A DNA stretch of 64,000 nucleotides from Actinomyces weissii (GCF_016598775.1 NZ_CP066802.1:2356001-2420000), one strand, 5' to 3'. Numbered from the stretch's first letter, positions 53,081 through 62,352 are shown. The notes: generated by a model not told the origin, from the sequence alone. Program-made: numbers and translations.

Positions 53081-54907
53081 TCAGTGGCTGGTCCAGGCCT
53101 CCCACAGCTGGTGGTACTCGCCCCGGGCGGCCACCAGCTCGGCGTGGGTACCCACCTCCACGATCCGCCCGTCGATCACCACGGCCACCCGGTCGGCAGC
53201 CGCGGCGGTGTCCAGGCGGTGGACGATCGCCACCACGGTGCGCCCCGCCAGCACGGCGTCCAGGGCCTGTTCCGCCGAGCGGGCCACCGCCGGGTCCAGC
53301 AGGCTGGTGGCCTCGTCCAGAACCAGGGTGCCGGGGTCCAGCAGCACGATGCGGGCCAGCGCCACCTGCTGGGCCTGGCCCGGGTCCAGGGGCACGCCCC
53401 CGGCCCCGACCAGCGTCTCCAGCCCGTCCGAGAGCCCCGCCACCCAGGGCAGCGCGCCCACCGCGTCCAGCGCCGCGTTGAGCTGCTCATCCGTGGCCGT
53501 GGCGCAGGCCACCCGCAGGTTGTCGGCCAAGGTGCCCGCGAAGACGTGGTGCTCCTGGGTCACCAGGGCTACCTGCCGGTGCAGCGCCGCCTCGGTCAGG
53601 GAGGTCAGGTCCACGCCCTGATCGTCTGTGCCCTGGTCACCTGTGCCCTGGCCGCCCGCGTCCTGGCCGTCGGCGCCAGGACCGTCCGCAGAGCCACCGC
53701 CCACAGTCACCCGCCCCGCCGTCGGCGGGTGCACCCCGGCCAGCAGCCGCCCCAGGGTGGACTTGCCTGAGCCTGAGGGCCCCACCACCGCCAGGCGCTC
53801 CCCCGGCACCAGCTCCAGGTCCACCTGGTGGAGCACGTCGTGTCCCTCCCGGTAGGCGTAGGAGACCCCGCGCAGACGCGGCGGCGCCGGCAGGGCGTGC
53901 GCGCAGGTGGGCTGCCGGTCCGGCTCCACCAGCTCCACCCCCACCACGCGGGCCAGCGCCGTCGAGGCAGTCTGCAAGGAGTCCACCCAGAAGGTCAGCT
54001 CGTGCACCGGCCCACGCAGGGCCACCGAGTACAGGGCCACCGCAGTGACCGCCCCCAGGCTGACCTGGCCCTGCCCGTGCAGCCAGGCACCCCACACCAG
54101 GGTCGCCAGCAGCGGCAGGGCCGAGGCCACCTCCAAGGCCCCCAGCAGCAGGCAGCGCAGCCACATGGTGTAGCGCTCCGCCTGCCAGACCTCCGCCATC
54201 AGGCGGTCCGTCACCTGGTTGCGACGCCGCCCCAGGTCCTGGGCGTCCACGGTCTGCGCCTGCTCACCGGTCTCCGCGATCGCGCCGTTGACCTCCGCCC
54301 ACAGGGCGTTCATGGCCTGGTAGGCGGGCACGGCGCGGCGCAGGTACCAGCGCACCACCGGCACCGCCAAGGCCGCCGTCAGCATGCCCAGCCCCAGCAG
54401 CGGTGAGGTGAGCAGCGCGGCCACCACCACCGAGCCGATAGTCAGGGCGATCACCACCACCTGGCTGATCCCGCGCTGCACCACCCGGCGGATCGAGTCC
54501 AGGTCATGGCTGGTGCGCCCTAGCAGGTCACCGGTACCAGCGGCCTCCACCACGCTCAGCGGCAGGTGCATGACCGTGTGGACCAGCCGCTCACGCATCT
54601 GCGAGAACAACCGCTCCCCCAGGACCCGCGCCTGGTACTCCCCCAGGCCGGTCAGGGCGGCGTTGCCTGCTGCCAGGGCCACCACCAGGACGATCAGGAC
54701 CCGCAGCTGGCTGGCGGCACCCGCCCCACCGGCGGACACGGCGTCAACCATGGCACCCAGCAGGCGGGGGATCCCCACCGCGGTCACCGCAGCCGCCAGC
54801 TGCACCAGCGCCACCACGACGACGGCGCGCCGGTGCTCCGCCAGCAGGCTCAGGAAACGACGGCGGACGGCGGGGCCGTCAGCCACCGGCAGCCTCTTGG
54901 TGCTCAT
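53081..54907 (-). CDS. Heterodimeric ABC exporter, half with intact Walker A
   Basis: 608-aa membrane plus nucleotide-binding half-transporter. It has six hydrophobic segments in residues 20-310. In the ATPase, Walker A GPSGSGKST (near 375), Walker B LVLDEATSLLD and the H-loop His (VAIVHRLD) are intact, but the signature is LDPGQAQQ instead of LSGGQ. A Gly/Asp/Gln-rich insert of about 30 residues (GQDAGGQGTGDQGTDDQG) lies between Walker A and the Q-loop (VTQEHHVF). Its ATG overlaps the partner gene by 4 bp. Its intact Walker A would pair with the partner's intact signature to form the one working site. The substrate is unknown. Confidence 0.88.
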   Translation of the reverse strand: MSTKRLPVADGPAVRRRFLSLLAEHRRAVVVVALVQLAAAVTAVGIPRLLGAMVDAVSAGGAGAASQLRVLIVLVVALAAGNAALTGLGEYQARVLGERLFSQMRERLVHTVMHLPLSVVEAAGTGDLLGRTSHDLDSIRRVVQRGISQVVVIALTIGSVVVAALLTSPLLGLGMLTAALAVPVVRWYLRRAVPAYQAMNALWAEVNGAIAETGEQAQTVDAQDLGRRRNQVTDRLMAEVWQAERYTMWLRCLLLGALEVASALPLLATLVWGAWLHGQGQVSLGAVTAVALYSVALRGPVHELTFWVDSLQTASTALARVVGVELVEPDRQPTCAHALPAPPRLRGVSYAYREGHDVLHQVDLELVPGERLAVVGPSGSGKSTLGRLLAGVHPPTAGRVTVGGGSADGPGADGQDAGGQGTGDQGTDDQGVDLTSLTEAALHRQVALVTQEHHVFAGTLADNLRVACATATDEQLNAALDAVGALPWVAGLSDGLETLVGAGGVPLDPGQAQQVALARIVLLDPGTLVLDEATSLLDPAVARSAEQALDAVLAGRTVVAIVHRLDTAAAADRVAVVIDGRIVEVGTHAELVAARGEYHQLWEAWTSH

Positions 54908-57072
54908 GCCTGACCTCCCTCAAGCGGTGCAACGGCCTGGTTTGGCTCGGCCCCGCGTCCCACCACCGCGGTGTAGGCCGCCAGGGCCGACAGCTGGTGG
55001 TGGGTGCCGCGCGCCAGCTCGCGGGGCGGCCCCTCCCCGCCCGGCTCCAGGAGCACCACCTCGTCGCAGCGCCCCAGCAGCAGCGGGGAGGTGGAGACCA
55101 GCACCGTCGTCAGCCCTGCCCGCTCCGCGCGCAGCCGCTGCGCCACCAGGTCCTCCGTGTGCGAGTCCAAGGCGCTGGTGGGCTCCACCAGCACCAGCAC
55201 CGGGCTGCGGCGGGCCACCGCGCGGGCCAGGGCCAGGCGCTGGCGCTGCCCCCCGGACAGGTTGCGGGCCTTCTCCGTGAGCTGCCCCTCCAGGCCCCCC
55301 AAGGAGTCCAGCACGTCCCCGGCGGCGGCCACGTGCAGCGCACGCTGCGCCGTCTGCCGCTGGCTGTCAGTGAGCTCCACCGGCAGCTGTTCCGCCTCGT
55401 CGCGCACCGCCCCGCAGTACTGGGGGATCAGCGTGGCCAGCTCCCGCTGCGGGGCGAGCGGCACCGCCTCCCCCAGCACCTCCGCGGCCAGCGGCCCGGC
55501 GAAGCCCTCCGCGTGCGCCCCGGATACCAGCACCGTGGAGCGCACCTCCGTCAGAGGCACGTGGCGCAGGTCCGTGCCGCCCAGGGTGACCGCGGCCTCG
55601 TCGTCGGGGCGGCCCAGGCGCTCCGCCAGGGCGGCAGAGACCGCGGGCTGGGCACAGACCAGGGCGGTCATCAGCCCGCCGCGCAGACGCACCCCCGTGG
55701 TGGCGTCCAGCAGGTCACCGCGCGGGTCCAGGCGGGTGCCGGGCCGCACGGCGTCGTCAGAGACCAGGGGCTCCACGGCGGCCACCTGGGTGGTCTTCTT
55801 GGCGGCCACCCAGGCGCGGGTCATGTACTGCATCAGGTCCGCTAGCGCCCCCAGCGGCCAGATCAGGAAGGTGGTGTAGCCGTAGAAGGTCACGAACTCA
55901 CCCACGCTGATGCGCCCGCTCAGCGCCGCCTGGGCGGTGGCCCCCACCACCACGGCGGTCAGCAGCATCGGGGCGCCGCTGCGGATCGCCGCCAGGGCGG
56001 CCGTGGTACGCGCCACCTGGAAGCCCGCGTCGCGCACACGGGCGGACTGCTGGGCGTAGCGCTGGGAGTAGATGTCCTCGCCGCCGATCCCACGCAGCAC
56101 CCGCAGCCCGGCCACGACGTCGGTGGTGACGGTGGTGAGCCGCCCCTGCTCCTCACGCTGGGCGGACATGCGGCGGTTCAGGGGCCGGACCAGGGCCCCC
56201 ACCCCCAGCAGCACCAGCGGCAGGCCCAGCAGCACCAGCGCCCCCAGGGCCGGGTCCAGGCGGATCATCAGGACGCCGACGACCACGGTGGAGACCAGGG
56301 AGCCGGTGACGTTGATGAGGAAGAACAGCAGCGCGCCCAGCCAGTCCGAGTCCGAGACCGCCGTGGAGACGACGTCGCCGCTGGGGATCTGCCGGGTGAC
56401 GGCACGCGGGTAACGGCCCAGGCGGTGGGCCACCCCGCGGGCGGTGGGCTGCCAGCCCTGGTTCCAGGCACCCATGCCCAGCACCTCGCCGGAGGCGCTG
56501 GCCAGCACGCCCAGGAGCATCAGCCCGACCAGGGCGGCCAGGCCCGGCCACAGCCGGGCGCTCAGGCCGTGGGCCAGGCCGTTGTCCACCAGCCAGCCCA
56601 GCACGGGTGGGACGAAGGCCGCCACCAGGTAGCCCAAGGAACTCATCAGGGCCGCGGCCAGCAGCGTCGGGGCGGAGGCGCGCAGCAGCGCCCGCAACCA
56701 GGCCGAGGGGCGGTTGGCGAAGGCGGCGGTCAGGGCCGGGACGGGCTGCTCAGGCACCAGCAGGAAGCCGGGCCAACGGCTGGGCATCCACGCCAGGGGG
56801 ATAGCGGTGGGGGCTGGGGAGGTTGTGGCGGCGCTGGTGGTCTCGGGGGTTTCGGGGGACGCTCCGACGGCGGCAGGCACCTGGGCGGAGTCCCGGGCGA
56901 GCATGGTGCCCGGGGCGGTGGTTGCGGCCCTGCGGCCCGTGGCGGTGGCGTTGGTCTTGCCGTCAGTGACGGCGCTGGTCTTGCCGTCGGCCGTGGTGGC
57001 GTCGGTGGCAGTGTCCTCCTGCGGGGGCACGGGTGGTGTCTTGGGCGTACTTGTTCCGGGGGTGGCGGGCAT
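54904..57072 (-). CDS. Heterodimeric ABC exporter, half lacking Walker A
   Basis: 722-aa partner half-transporter from ATG 57072 (AAGGAC upstream). A Thr/Ala/Pro-rich N-terminus of about 95 residues precedes six membrane segments. In the ATPase the P-loop is gone (LVCAQPAVSAALAERLG where GPSGSGKST belongs), the Q-loop Gln is missing, the Walker B Asp is Val (VLVLVEPTSALD) and the H-loop His is missing (VLVSTSPLLL). The signature LSGGQRQRLALARAV and the D-loop are perfect. This complements the partner, which has the opposite defects. An intact LSGGQ argues it is functional in a heterodimer, not a pseudogene. Confidence 0.88.
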   Translation of the reverse strand: MPATPGTSTPKTPPVPPQEDTATDATTADGKTSAVTDGKTNATATGRRAATTAPGTMLARDSAQVPAAVGASPETPETTSAATTSPAPTAIPLAWMPSRWPGFLLVPEQPVPALTAAFANRPSAWLRALLRASAPTLLAAALMSSLGYLVAAFVPPVLGWLVDNGLAHGLSARLWPGLAALVGLMLLGVLASASGEVLGMGAWNQGWQPTARGVAHRLGRYPRAVTRQIPSGDVVSTAVSDSDWLGALLFFLINVTGSLVSTVVVGVLMIRLDPALGALVLLGLPLVLLGVGALVRPLNRRMSAQREEQGRLTTVTTDVVAGLRVLRGIGGEDIYSQRYAQQSARVRDAGFQVARTTAALAAIRSGAPMLLTAVVVGATAQAALSGRISVGEFVTFYGYTTFLIWPLGALADLMQYMTRAWVAAKKTTQVAAVEPLVSDDAVRPGTRLDPRGDLLDATTGVRLRGGLMTALVCAQPAVSAALAERLGRPDDEAAVTLGGTDLRHVPLTEVRSTVLVSGAHAEGFAGPLAAEVLGEAVPLAPQRELATLIPQYCGAVRDEAEQLPVELTDSQRQTAQRALHVAAAGDVLDSLGGLEGQLTEKARNLSGGQRQRLALARAVARRSPVLVLVEPTSALDSHTEDLVAQRLRAERAGLTTVLVSTSPLLLGRCDEVVLLEPGGEGPPRELARGTHHQLSALAAYTAVVGRGAEPNQAVAPLEGGQA

Positions 57073-57362
57073 AACTGTCCTTACTGGTCCTTGGCTTTTC
57101 CGCACCCGGGCGCGAGCAGGGCTCAGCTGGCTGGGGTGCGCTTAGGTCACGCCGTCGGCCTTAGCGGCAGCGAGGGCGTTGGCGGCGGTCCGGACGTGCC
57201 GGAGCGCCTTCAGACAAAGACAAGCATCATGCGCATGGGGGTCAGGCTAGAGCGCCGGGCGGCCTGACTGCAAGAGGTGGGCAGTATCAGGTGAATGCGG
57301 CTCCGGCTCGTCCTACGGGCACGACCCCGGCTGCCCCTGGTGGGCTGGGCAGCGCGGGAGCT

Positions 57363-57482
57363 GTCACTGGCGGAGGGCTAGAAGCCCTGGCACCGACCAC
57401 TGAACCTTCAACCACCGCGGAATCAAGCCAAAAACTCCCCCACCCCAGCACCCGGGAAGTGCTCTAAGCCTCCACCAGTGAC
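57363..57482. mobile_element. MITE-like element, copy D
   Basis: 120 bp with termini GTCACTGGCGGAGG and CCTCCACCAGTGAC followed by AAA. The interior is diverged from copies A-C but keeps TAGA next to the left end. It lies about 420 bp 3' of tRNA-Arg(ACG). The bases around it, 57200-57860, contain no supported gene. Confidence 0.7.
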
Positions 57483-57632
57483 AAAACGCGCCCACCCAGG
57501 CACCACAAGACCCACCAGACCAAGACAGGCGCCACAAAATGCCCCCGGGACAGCCCACGCCCACCCGACCCAGCCAACACCGGACCGCACGACCCCACCA
57601 CACCCGAACCACACACATTCACACCGATAACC

Positions 57633-57705
57633 CGGGTTCACCGGTGCGAGCGCGGGTTCACCGGTGCGAGCGCGGGTTTCACGGGTCCGGGCCCGGGTTT
57701 CACGC
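57633..57705. repeat. 20-bp tandem repeat
   Basis: CGGGTTCACCGGTGCGAGCG at 57633 and 57653, exact, then two decaying units beginning CGGGTTTCACG. It is intergenic, between MITE copy D and tRNA-Arg. Confidence 0.85.
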
Positions 57706-57862
57706 TCCCGACGCGGCCCGAAGCCACATCGGCGCAACGCACTCCGCGCCCACGCAACCGGCCCGCTTCAGCAAGACTGAACCCGCGCCTACCCCCAGAA
57801 AGCACGTCAACGGGACTGAACCCGCACCCGCTGGCGGGCCTTAAGCAGCCGGGAGAATGGAA

Positions 57863-57903
57863 AACGCCCCGCTTCCGACTGTTGCAGCCGATAGCAGGGC
57901 GTT
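57863..57903 (-). terminator. Terminator of tRNA-Arg(ACG)
   Basis: Outer stem AACGCCC/GGGCGTT with an inner ATCGGCTG-type hairpin, followed on the minus strand by TTTTCC. It begins at the tRNA's CCA end. Confidence 0.75.
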
Positions 57904-57978
57904 GGTGCGCCAGGAGGGACTCGAACCCCCAACCTTCTGATCCGTAGTCAGATGCTCTATCCATTGAGCCACTGGCGC
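57903..57978 (-). tRNA. tRNA-Arg(ACG)
   Basis: The acceptor GCGCCAG pairs with CTGGCGC. The anticodon arm CTGA-CTACGGA-TCAG gives anticodon ACG, the TadA substrate. T-loop GTTCGAGTC, discriminator A, encoded CCA. 76 nt. Confidence 0.97.
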
Positions 57979-58225
57979 ATGTCGTTTCCGACGCGGAAGA
58001 CTTTACCCGCGTCCACGTTTCCCACCAAACCGCCAGGCCGTGAACCGTGGCACAAACCCGCCCCGGCTCGCCCTCCGGCCCTAGGGACGGACCGCGGCCC
58101 CGGCCAGTCCCAGCACGGCCTGTCCAGCCGCGGCCCCGGCCAGCCCCCTAAGCGCTCACGGCCCACGCCACCGTCAGTCGTGCACCCCCGCCCACAGCCC
58201 GCCGACGCCGCCGCCTCGCCCGCTT

Positions 58226-59869
58226 CTAGCCACGGAAGTCCACGCCGCGCAGCTCCACCGGGTGATCGAGGGCCTGCACCCGCACGCTGGTGACCGTCGT
58301 GGCCGTGACGCGCTCAGGCAGCTCCAGGCGGACCGTGCCGAGCTGGTACACGCCGTTGTCCGCCTGCGTGGCCCGGTTCCGCAAGGCCGGGTCCGTGGCC
58401 TCAACCACCTGCACGTACTCGCCGCCGTCGGCCAGCCCGAGCGTGACGGTCAGCGCGGAGCCCGGTCCGGGGTAGGTGCCGGAGGGCGAGACGTGCAGGG
58501 CCATGCCCCGCGCGCCACTGACCTCTACGGAGGCGGTGGCGTCCGTCAGCCGGTTGACCGTCGTGAGGACCTGGACGACTCCGCTGTCCGGCTCCGGGCA
58601 GGCGTCGGCCGGGGGCTCGGGGTCCATCGGGTCAGCGTGGGTGCACAGGAGGGCGCTGTCAGTGCCGCTGGCCGTGAACTGGGCGGCGTCGACCCAGGCC
58701 AGCGCCCCGGGGGTGGCCGCCAGCCAGCGCACCGGCAGGTCAGCCAGGGTGGTGGGCAGCGGCTGGTCGGAGTGGCGGGGCAGGGCCGTCTGGGCACCCT
58801 GCAGGTTGGCCGCCAGCCAGTCCAGCGCGACGGCGGCCAGCAACCGCTCGTGGGCTGCGGCGTCAGGGCAGTCCCGCTCGTCGCAGCCGAGCCGGTCGTC
58901 CGTACCCGCGCTGCTGGCCGTCCGGTTGACGTACATGTGCCCCAGGCCGGGCACGGTGGCCACGGCAGCCGGGTGCTGGCGGGGCTGGTTGAGGTAGTGG
59001 CCGAGCCACAGGTTGGCGGAGGCGCCGACGTCGGCGTCGGCCTCACCCACGACCGCCAGGTAAGGGACGTCGGCGGGGGCGGGGCTGATCTCCGAGAGCT
59101 CTACCGTGTCATATGCAGGACCGTAGGCCAGGACCGCCTTGAGGGCGGCAGCCCCGAAGAGCTCCTGGGCGGGCGCCACCACCTGGCCCGAACGGGAGTG
59201 GACCACCAGGCCCACGTTCTGGGTGTCCACCCCAGCGGGCAGCTCCACGCCCAGGCCCTGGGCGGCGGCGGGGGCGGTCAGCTCCTGCACGAACCGGCCG
59301 ACCACCTCCCGCCACATCTGCTTCTGGTCGTAGGGCGCGGCGGTGTCGGCGCCGATGAACAACCCGCCCAGGTCCGGGACGATCACGGTGTATCCCGCGG
59401 CGGCCAGGGCCTCCCCCAGGTAGCCCATGCCGTGGTCGTAGCGGTTCTCTGCCACGCCCTCCGGGCAGGGGTAGGCCAGGGTGCCGTCGGCACAGTTCGG
59501 CGCGCGCAGGTGCGAGACCACCACCAGGGGGGTGGCGGCGTCAGCTTCCTTGGGGGTGATGACCTGGCCGCGTGCCGGGGCGGCGTAGCTGCCAGCGGTC
59601 ACGTTGCCGAAGTCGACGTCGATGACGCTGGACCTGCCGTCCGCGCTGTCGGTGACCGACCAGGGCGCAGGGGCGCGGTCAGGGGCGGCGTGCGGCCCGT
59701 CGGCGCCCTGGTCGCCCTGGCCACTGGGGGCCTCGGGCAGACCGGCGTCGGTCGGGGAGGCGGTGGCCGAGCCGTCAGTGGCGGGCTGGACAGCGCAACC
59801 CGCCACCAGGAGGGCAGCGAGCAGGCTGGCTGCCAGGCAGCGGAGCGGCCGCTTGGGGAGCTGGGTCAT
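58226..59869 (-). CDS. Lipoprotein alpha/beta-hydrolase
   Basis: 547-aa exported lipoprotein: lipobox LVAGC at residues 21-25 after a short basic signal. A Pro/Ala/Asp-rich stretch to about 70 precedes an alpha/beta-hydrolase fold: PLVVVSHLRAPNC (oxyanion strand), the nucleophile elbow GLVVHSRSGQ near residue 225 (HSRSG instead of the usual GHSxG), a candidate Asp in VVGEADADVG and the catalytic His in PGLGHMYVN. Several Cys pairs (such as CDERDC) suggest disulfides outside the cell. The C-terminal 150 residues form a beta-rich module. It resembles secreted esterases or dienelactone-hydrolase-like proteins; the substrate is unknown. Confidence 0.8.
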   Translation of the reverse strand: MTQLPKRPLRCLAASLLAALLVAGCAVQPATDGSATASPTDAGLPEAPSGQGDQGADGPHAAPDRAPAPWSVTDSADGRSSVIDVDFGNVTAGSYAAPARGQVITPKEADAATPLVVVSHLRAPNCADGTLAYPCPEGVAENRYDHGMGYLGEALAAAGYTVIVPDLGGLFIGADTAAPYDQKQMWREVVGRFVQELTAPAAAQGLGVELPAGVDTQNVGLVVHSRSGQVVAPAQELFGAAALKAVLAYGPAYDTVELSEISPAPADVPYLAVVGEADADVGASANLWLGHYLNQPRQHPAAVATVPGLGHMYVNRTASSAGTDDRLGCDERDCPDAAAHERLLAAVALDWLAANLQGAQTALPRHSDQPLPTTLADLPVRWLAATPGALAWVDAAQFTASGTDSALLCTHADPMDPEPPADACPEPDSGVVQVLTTVNRLTDATASVEVSGARGMALHVSPSGTYPGPGSALTVTLGLADGGEYVQVVEATDPALRNRATQADNGVYQLGTVRLELPERVTATTVTSVRVQALDHPVELRGVDFRG

Positions 59870-60067
59870 GTCAGTCCGTTCTTCGGTCCTGCGGTGGGGT
59901 GGCGCAGGAGATGAGGCTATGCCCGGACTATGGCAGGTGACCGGCGGCGGCGCCTAGGGAGTCCGGCCCCCAAAGACGCGGCTCGTTAGCGCCGTAAGCG
60001 TGCTGGAGCGACACACCCCCACCTAACGCACCCGACCGGCTCAGGGAGCGCCACGACGCCGCACGCC

Positions 60068-60115
60068 CTACTCGCCGTAGGCCACCATAGTCACGGACGC
60101 GAGCCTAGCGCCCGC
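60068..60115 (-). pseudogene. 5' fragment of the DUF3800-like gene
   Basis: About 48 bp aligning without gaps to the start of the gene at 32225-32794 at roughly three quarters identity. It reads VTMVAYGE and then a TAG stop at 60068-60070, where the live gene reads VTVMAYGDES... (with a slightly different start). It sits about 70 bp 3' of tRNA-Ser(GCT). Only this end of the gene is present. Confidence 0.55.
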
Positions 60116-60181
60116 CGCAGATACCAGGGGCCTCACTCAGCGGACCCCATCTGGGGTGATTCTCGTTGTGATTCCAACGTT

Positions 60182-60271
60182 TGGCGGAGACGGGGAGATT
60201 CGAACTCCCGAGGGGTTTTATCCCCAACCTTCTTAGCAGGAAGGCGCACTAGGCCACTATGCGACGTCTCC
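60182..60271 (-). tRNA. tRNA-Ser(GCT)
   Basis: The acceptor GGAGACG pairs with CGTCTCC. The anticodon arm CCTTC-CTGCTAA-GAAGG gives anticodon GCT. Long variable arm, discriminator G, encoded CCA, 90 nt. Confidence 0.97.
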
Positions 60272-60418
60272 TTGCGCTGCATGAGCAGCAGCAGCCTACC
60301 GGTCCAGCCGCCCCACGGCAAAACGCGGCGGGGTGCGGCCCCAGACACACTGGGCCACGCAGCCGCCCCGCGCCGCAGGGCACCAGCCCCGGGACCGGCC
60401 TGCGGCGTCGTCGAGCAG

Positions 60419-61975
60419 CTAGAGGGCGATTCCCAGCACCGGCACACCCAGCAGCATGACAGCCAAGGTGATAAGCGCCACTCCAGCCAGGTTCAGCCAC
60501 ACACCTGCGCGGATCATCGCACCCATCTCCACGTATCCCGAGCCGTAGGCGATGGCGTTGGGGGGCGTGGCCACCGGCAGCATGAAGGCGCAGGTGGCGG
60601 CCAGGGCCACCGGCACCACCAGCAGCAGCGGGTCCGCCCCGATCCCCACAGCCACCCCGCCCATGATGGGCAGGAAGGCGGCGGCGGTGGCGGTGTTGGA
60701 GGTCAGCTCAGTCAGGAAGATCACCATGACCCCTACCGCTGCGACCACCAGCACCACCGGCAGGGCGGACAGGGACTTGGCCCCCTCGCCGATCCACAGG
60801 CTCAGCCCCTGCTTGGAGAACTCGGAGGACAGGGCCAGGCCCCCACCGAAGAGCAGCAGCACGTCCCAGGGCAGGTCCTTGGCGGTCTCCCAGTCCAGCA
60901 GACGCACACCGTGGTGGCCGGGGGCAGGCAGGATGAACAGCAGCAGCGCCACCACCATGGCGATGATCTCGTCGTTGACGCCAGAGCCGGGCAGGAGCGT
61001 GGGCAGCAGGGACCAGGACAGGGCGGCGCCCACGAAGATGATCCCCACGGCCACCTCCCCGCTGGACCAGCGCCCCAGCGCCCGCAGCTCGTTGCGGATC
61101 AGCTCCTTGCCGCCCGGGATCTCGTCCAGCTCGGGCTTGAACAGCACGTAGGTCAGCAGCCACCAGGCCAGCAGCATGAAGACGACGGCCAGCGGCACCC
61201 CCACCAGCATCCACTGGCCGAAGCCGATGGTGATGTCGTGGTTCTCCTTGAGGTAGGCGATCAGCAGCGTGTTGGGCGGGGTGCCGATGATCGTGCCGAG
61301 CGAGCCGATAGAGGCGGCGTAGGCGATGCCCAGCATCAGCCCGGTGGCGAAGTTGTTCTGCTTGCCACCACCCTTGGCCAGCTGTCCCGTAAGCATGAGG
61401 ATCGAGGTGCCGATGGGCAGCATCATGACGGCGGTGGCGGTGTTGGAGACCCACATGGACAGGAAGCCGGTGGCCACCATGAAGCCGAGCACCAGCATCC
61501 GGGGCCTGACCCCGACCGCCAGGACCGTGAGCAGGGCGATGCGCCGGTGCAGGTTCCAGCGCTGCATGGCCAGGGCCAGCATGAACCCGCCCATGAACAG
61601 GAAGATCGTGCCGGAGGCGTAGGGGGCGGCGGTGTTCTTGAAGCTGTCCACCTGCAGCAGCGGGAACATGACCAGGGGCACCAGGGCGGTGGCGGCCAGG
61701 GGGATGGCCTCGGTCATCCACCAGGCACCCATGAGGATCGCGGCGGCGGCGGTCAGGCGCAGGCCGTGCTCGGTCATGCCCTTGGCCTTCTCGGGCCCGG
61801 CGGCGGCCACGACCTGGTCGATGGCGTCGGCGGGCAGCAGGTAGTAGGCGCAGACTGCCAGCAGCAGGCCGCCCAGCAGGCCCACCAGGCGGCGCCCGCG
61901 CTGGGTGCCGGTGGGTGGGGTGGCCTCGTTGCCGGTGGAGTGGCTGGTTGACTCGTGTGTGATGGGCGTGCTCAT
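60419..61975 (-). CDS. DASS-family dicarboxylate/anion:sodium symporter
   Basis: 518-aa membrane transporter of the divalent anion:Na+ symporter (SLC13/CitT) family with 11-14 hydrophobic segments. The two Ser-Asn-Thr motifs that build the substrate and sodium sites are present: VSNTATAVMMLPIGTSI near residue 175 and ELTSNTATAAAFLPIMGG near 430. GTIIGTPPNTLLIAYLKE and VATPPNAIAYGSGY are also typical. The first 30 residues are polar. C4-dicarboxylates such as succinate or malate are the likely substrates. It is monocistronic; repeat locus C lies in its upstream region. Confidence 0.92.
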   Translation of the reverse strand: MSTPITHESTSHSTGNEATPPTGTQRGRRLVGLLGGLLLAVCAYYLLPADAIDQVVAAAGPEKAKGMTEHGLRLTAAAAILMGAWWMTEAIPLAATALVPLVMFPLLQVDSFKNTAAPYASGTIFLFMGGFMLALAMQRWNLHRRIALLTVLAVGVRPRMLVLGFMVATGFLSMWVSNTATAVMMLPIGTSILMLTGQLAKGGGKQNNFATGLMLGIAYAASIGSLGTIIGTPPNTLLIAYLKENHDITIGFGQWMLVGVPLAVVFMLLAWWLLTYVLFKPELDEIPGGKELIRNELRALGRWSSGEVAVGIIFVGAALSWSLLPTLLPGSGVNDEIIAMVVALLLFILPAPGHHGVRLLDWETAKDLPWDVLLLFGGGLALSSEFSKQGLSLWIGEGAKSLSALPVVLVVAAVGVMVIFLTELTSNTATAAAFLPIMGGVAVGIGADPLLLVVPVALAATCAFMLPVATPPNAIAYGSGYVEMGAMIRAGVWLNLAGVALITLAVMLLGVPVLGIAL

Positions 61976-62247
61976 CCGGGGACCTCGCGACGTCGTTGGC
62001 GGCTGGTTGGAGCCCTTCGCTCAACGGCCCGCACCGGGGTGCAGGCCTCAGGCCTGTAGGACCTAGGTCACAGTATGCGGCACGGGCTACCGTCTCGTCA
62101 GAGTTTTGGTGAACTGACGGCGGGGCGGCAGCGAGACGGGACAACAGCGAGACAGGTCGCCGTCAGCAGGGCGGAGCAGCAGCGGACCGGGACGCCGTCG
62201 TCGGCATAACCACGCGCCAACGCGCCGCCCTCTCAGCGGCAGCCAAG

Positions 62248-62256
62248 TTGTCCACA
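62248..62256 (+). promoter_or_regulatory. Perfect DnaA-box consensus beside repeat locus C
   Basis: TTGTCCACA at the left edge of the repeat, in the same relative orientation as at locus B. Evidence is sequence match only. Confidence 0.4.
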
Positions 62257-62273
62257 GACTAAGGCTGTCCTTA

Positions 62274-62352
62274 CCGGTCTCGCGAGCCATATGTCCCGGT
62301 CTCGCGGTACCGATGTCCCGGTCTCGCGGTACCGATGTCCCGGTCTCGCGAG
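62274..62352. repeat. Dispersed GGTCTCG repeat, locus C (tandem form)
   Basis: A module ending CCATATGT is followed by two exact 22-bp units (62291-62312 and 62313-62334, ATGTCCCGGTCTCGCGGTAC and so on) and a partial third to 62352. The leader 62251-62275 matches the leader of locus A. It lies 8 bp beyond the 3' end of tRNA-Ser(TGA). Confidence 0.88.

Noticed and set aside
54904..57072. ABC half-transporter as a pseudogene because Walker A is missing
   Set aside because: The frame is intact, LSGGQ and D-loop are perfect, and the coupled partner has the complementary defect, which fits a functional heterodimer.
62291..62352. Possible CRISPR array from 22-bp repeats
   Set aside because: Units are directly adjacent without spacers, too short, and no cas genes are in the window.
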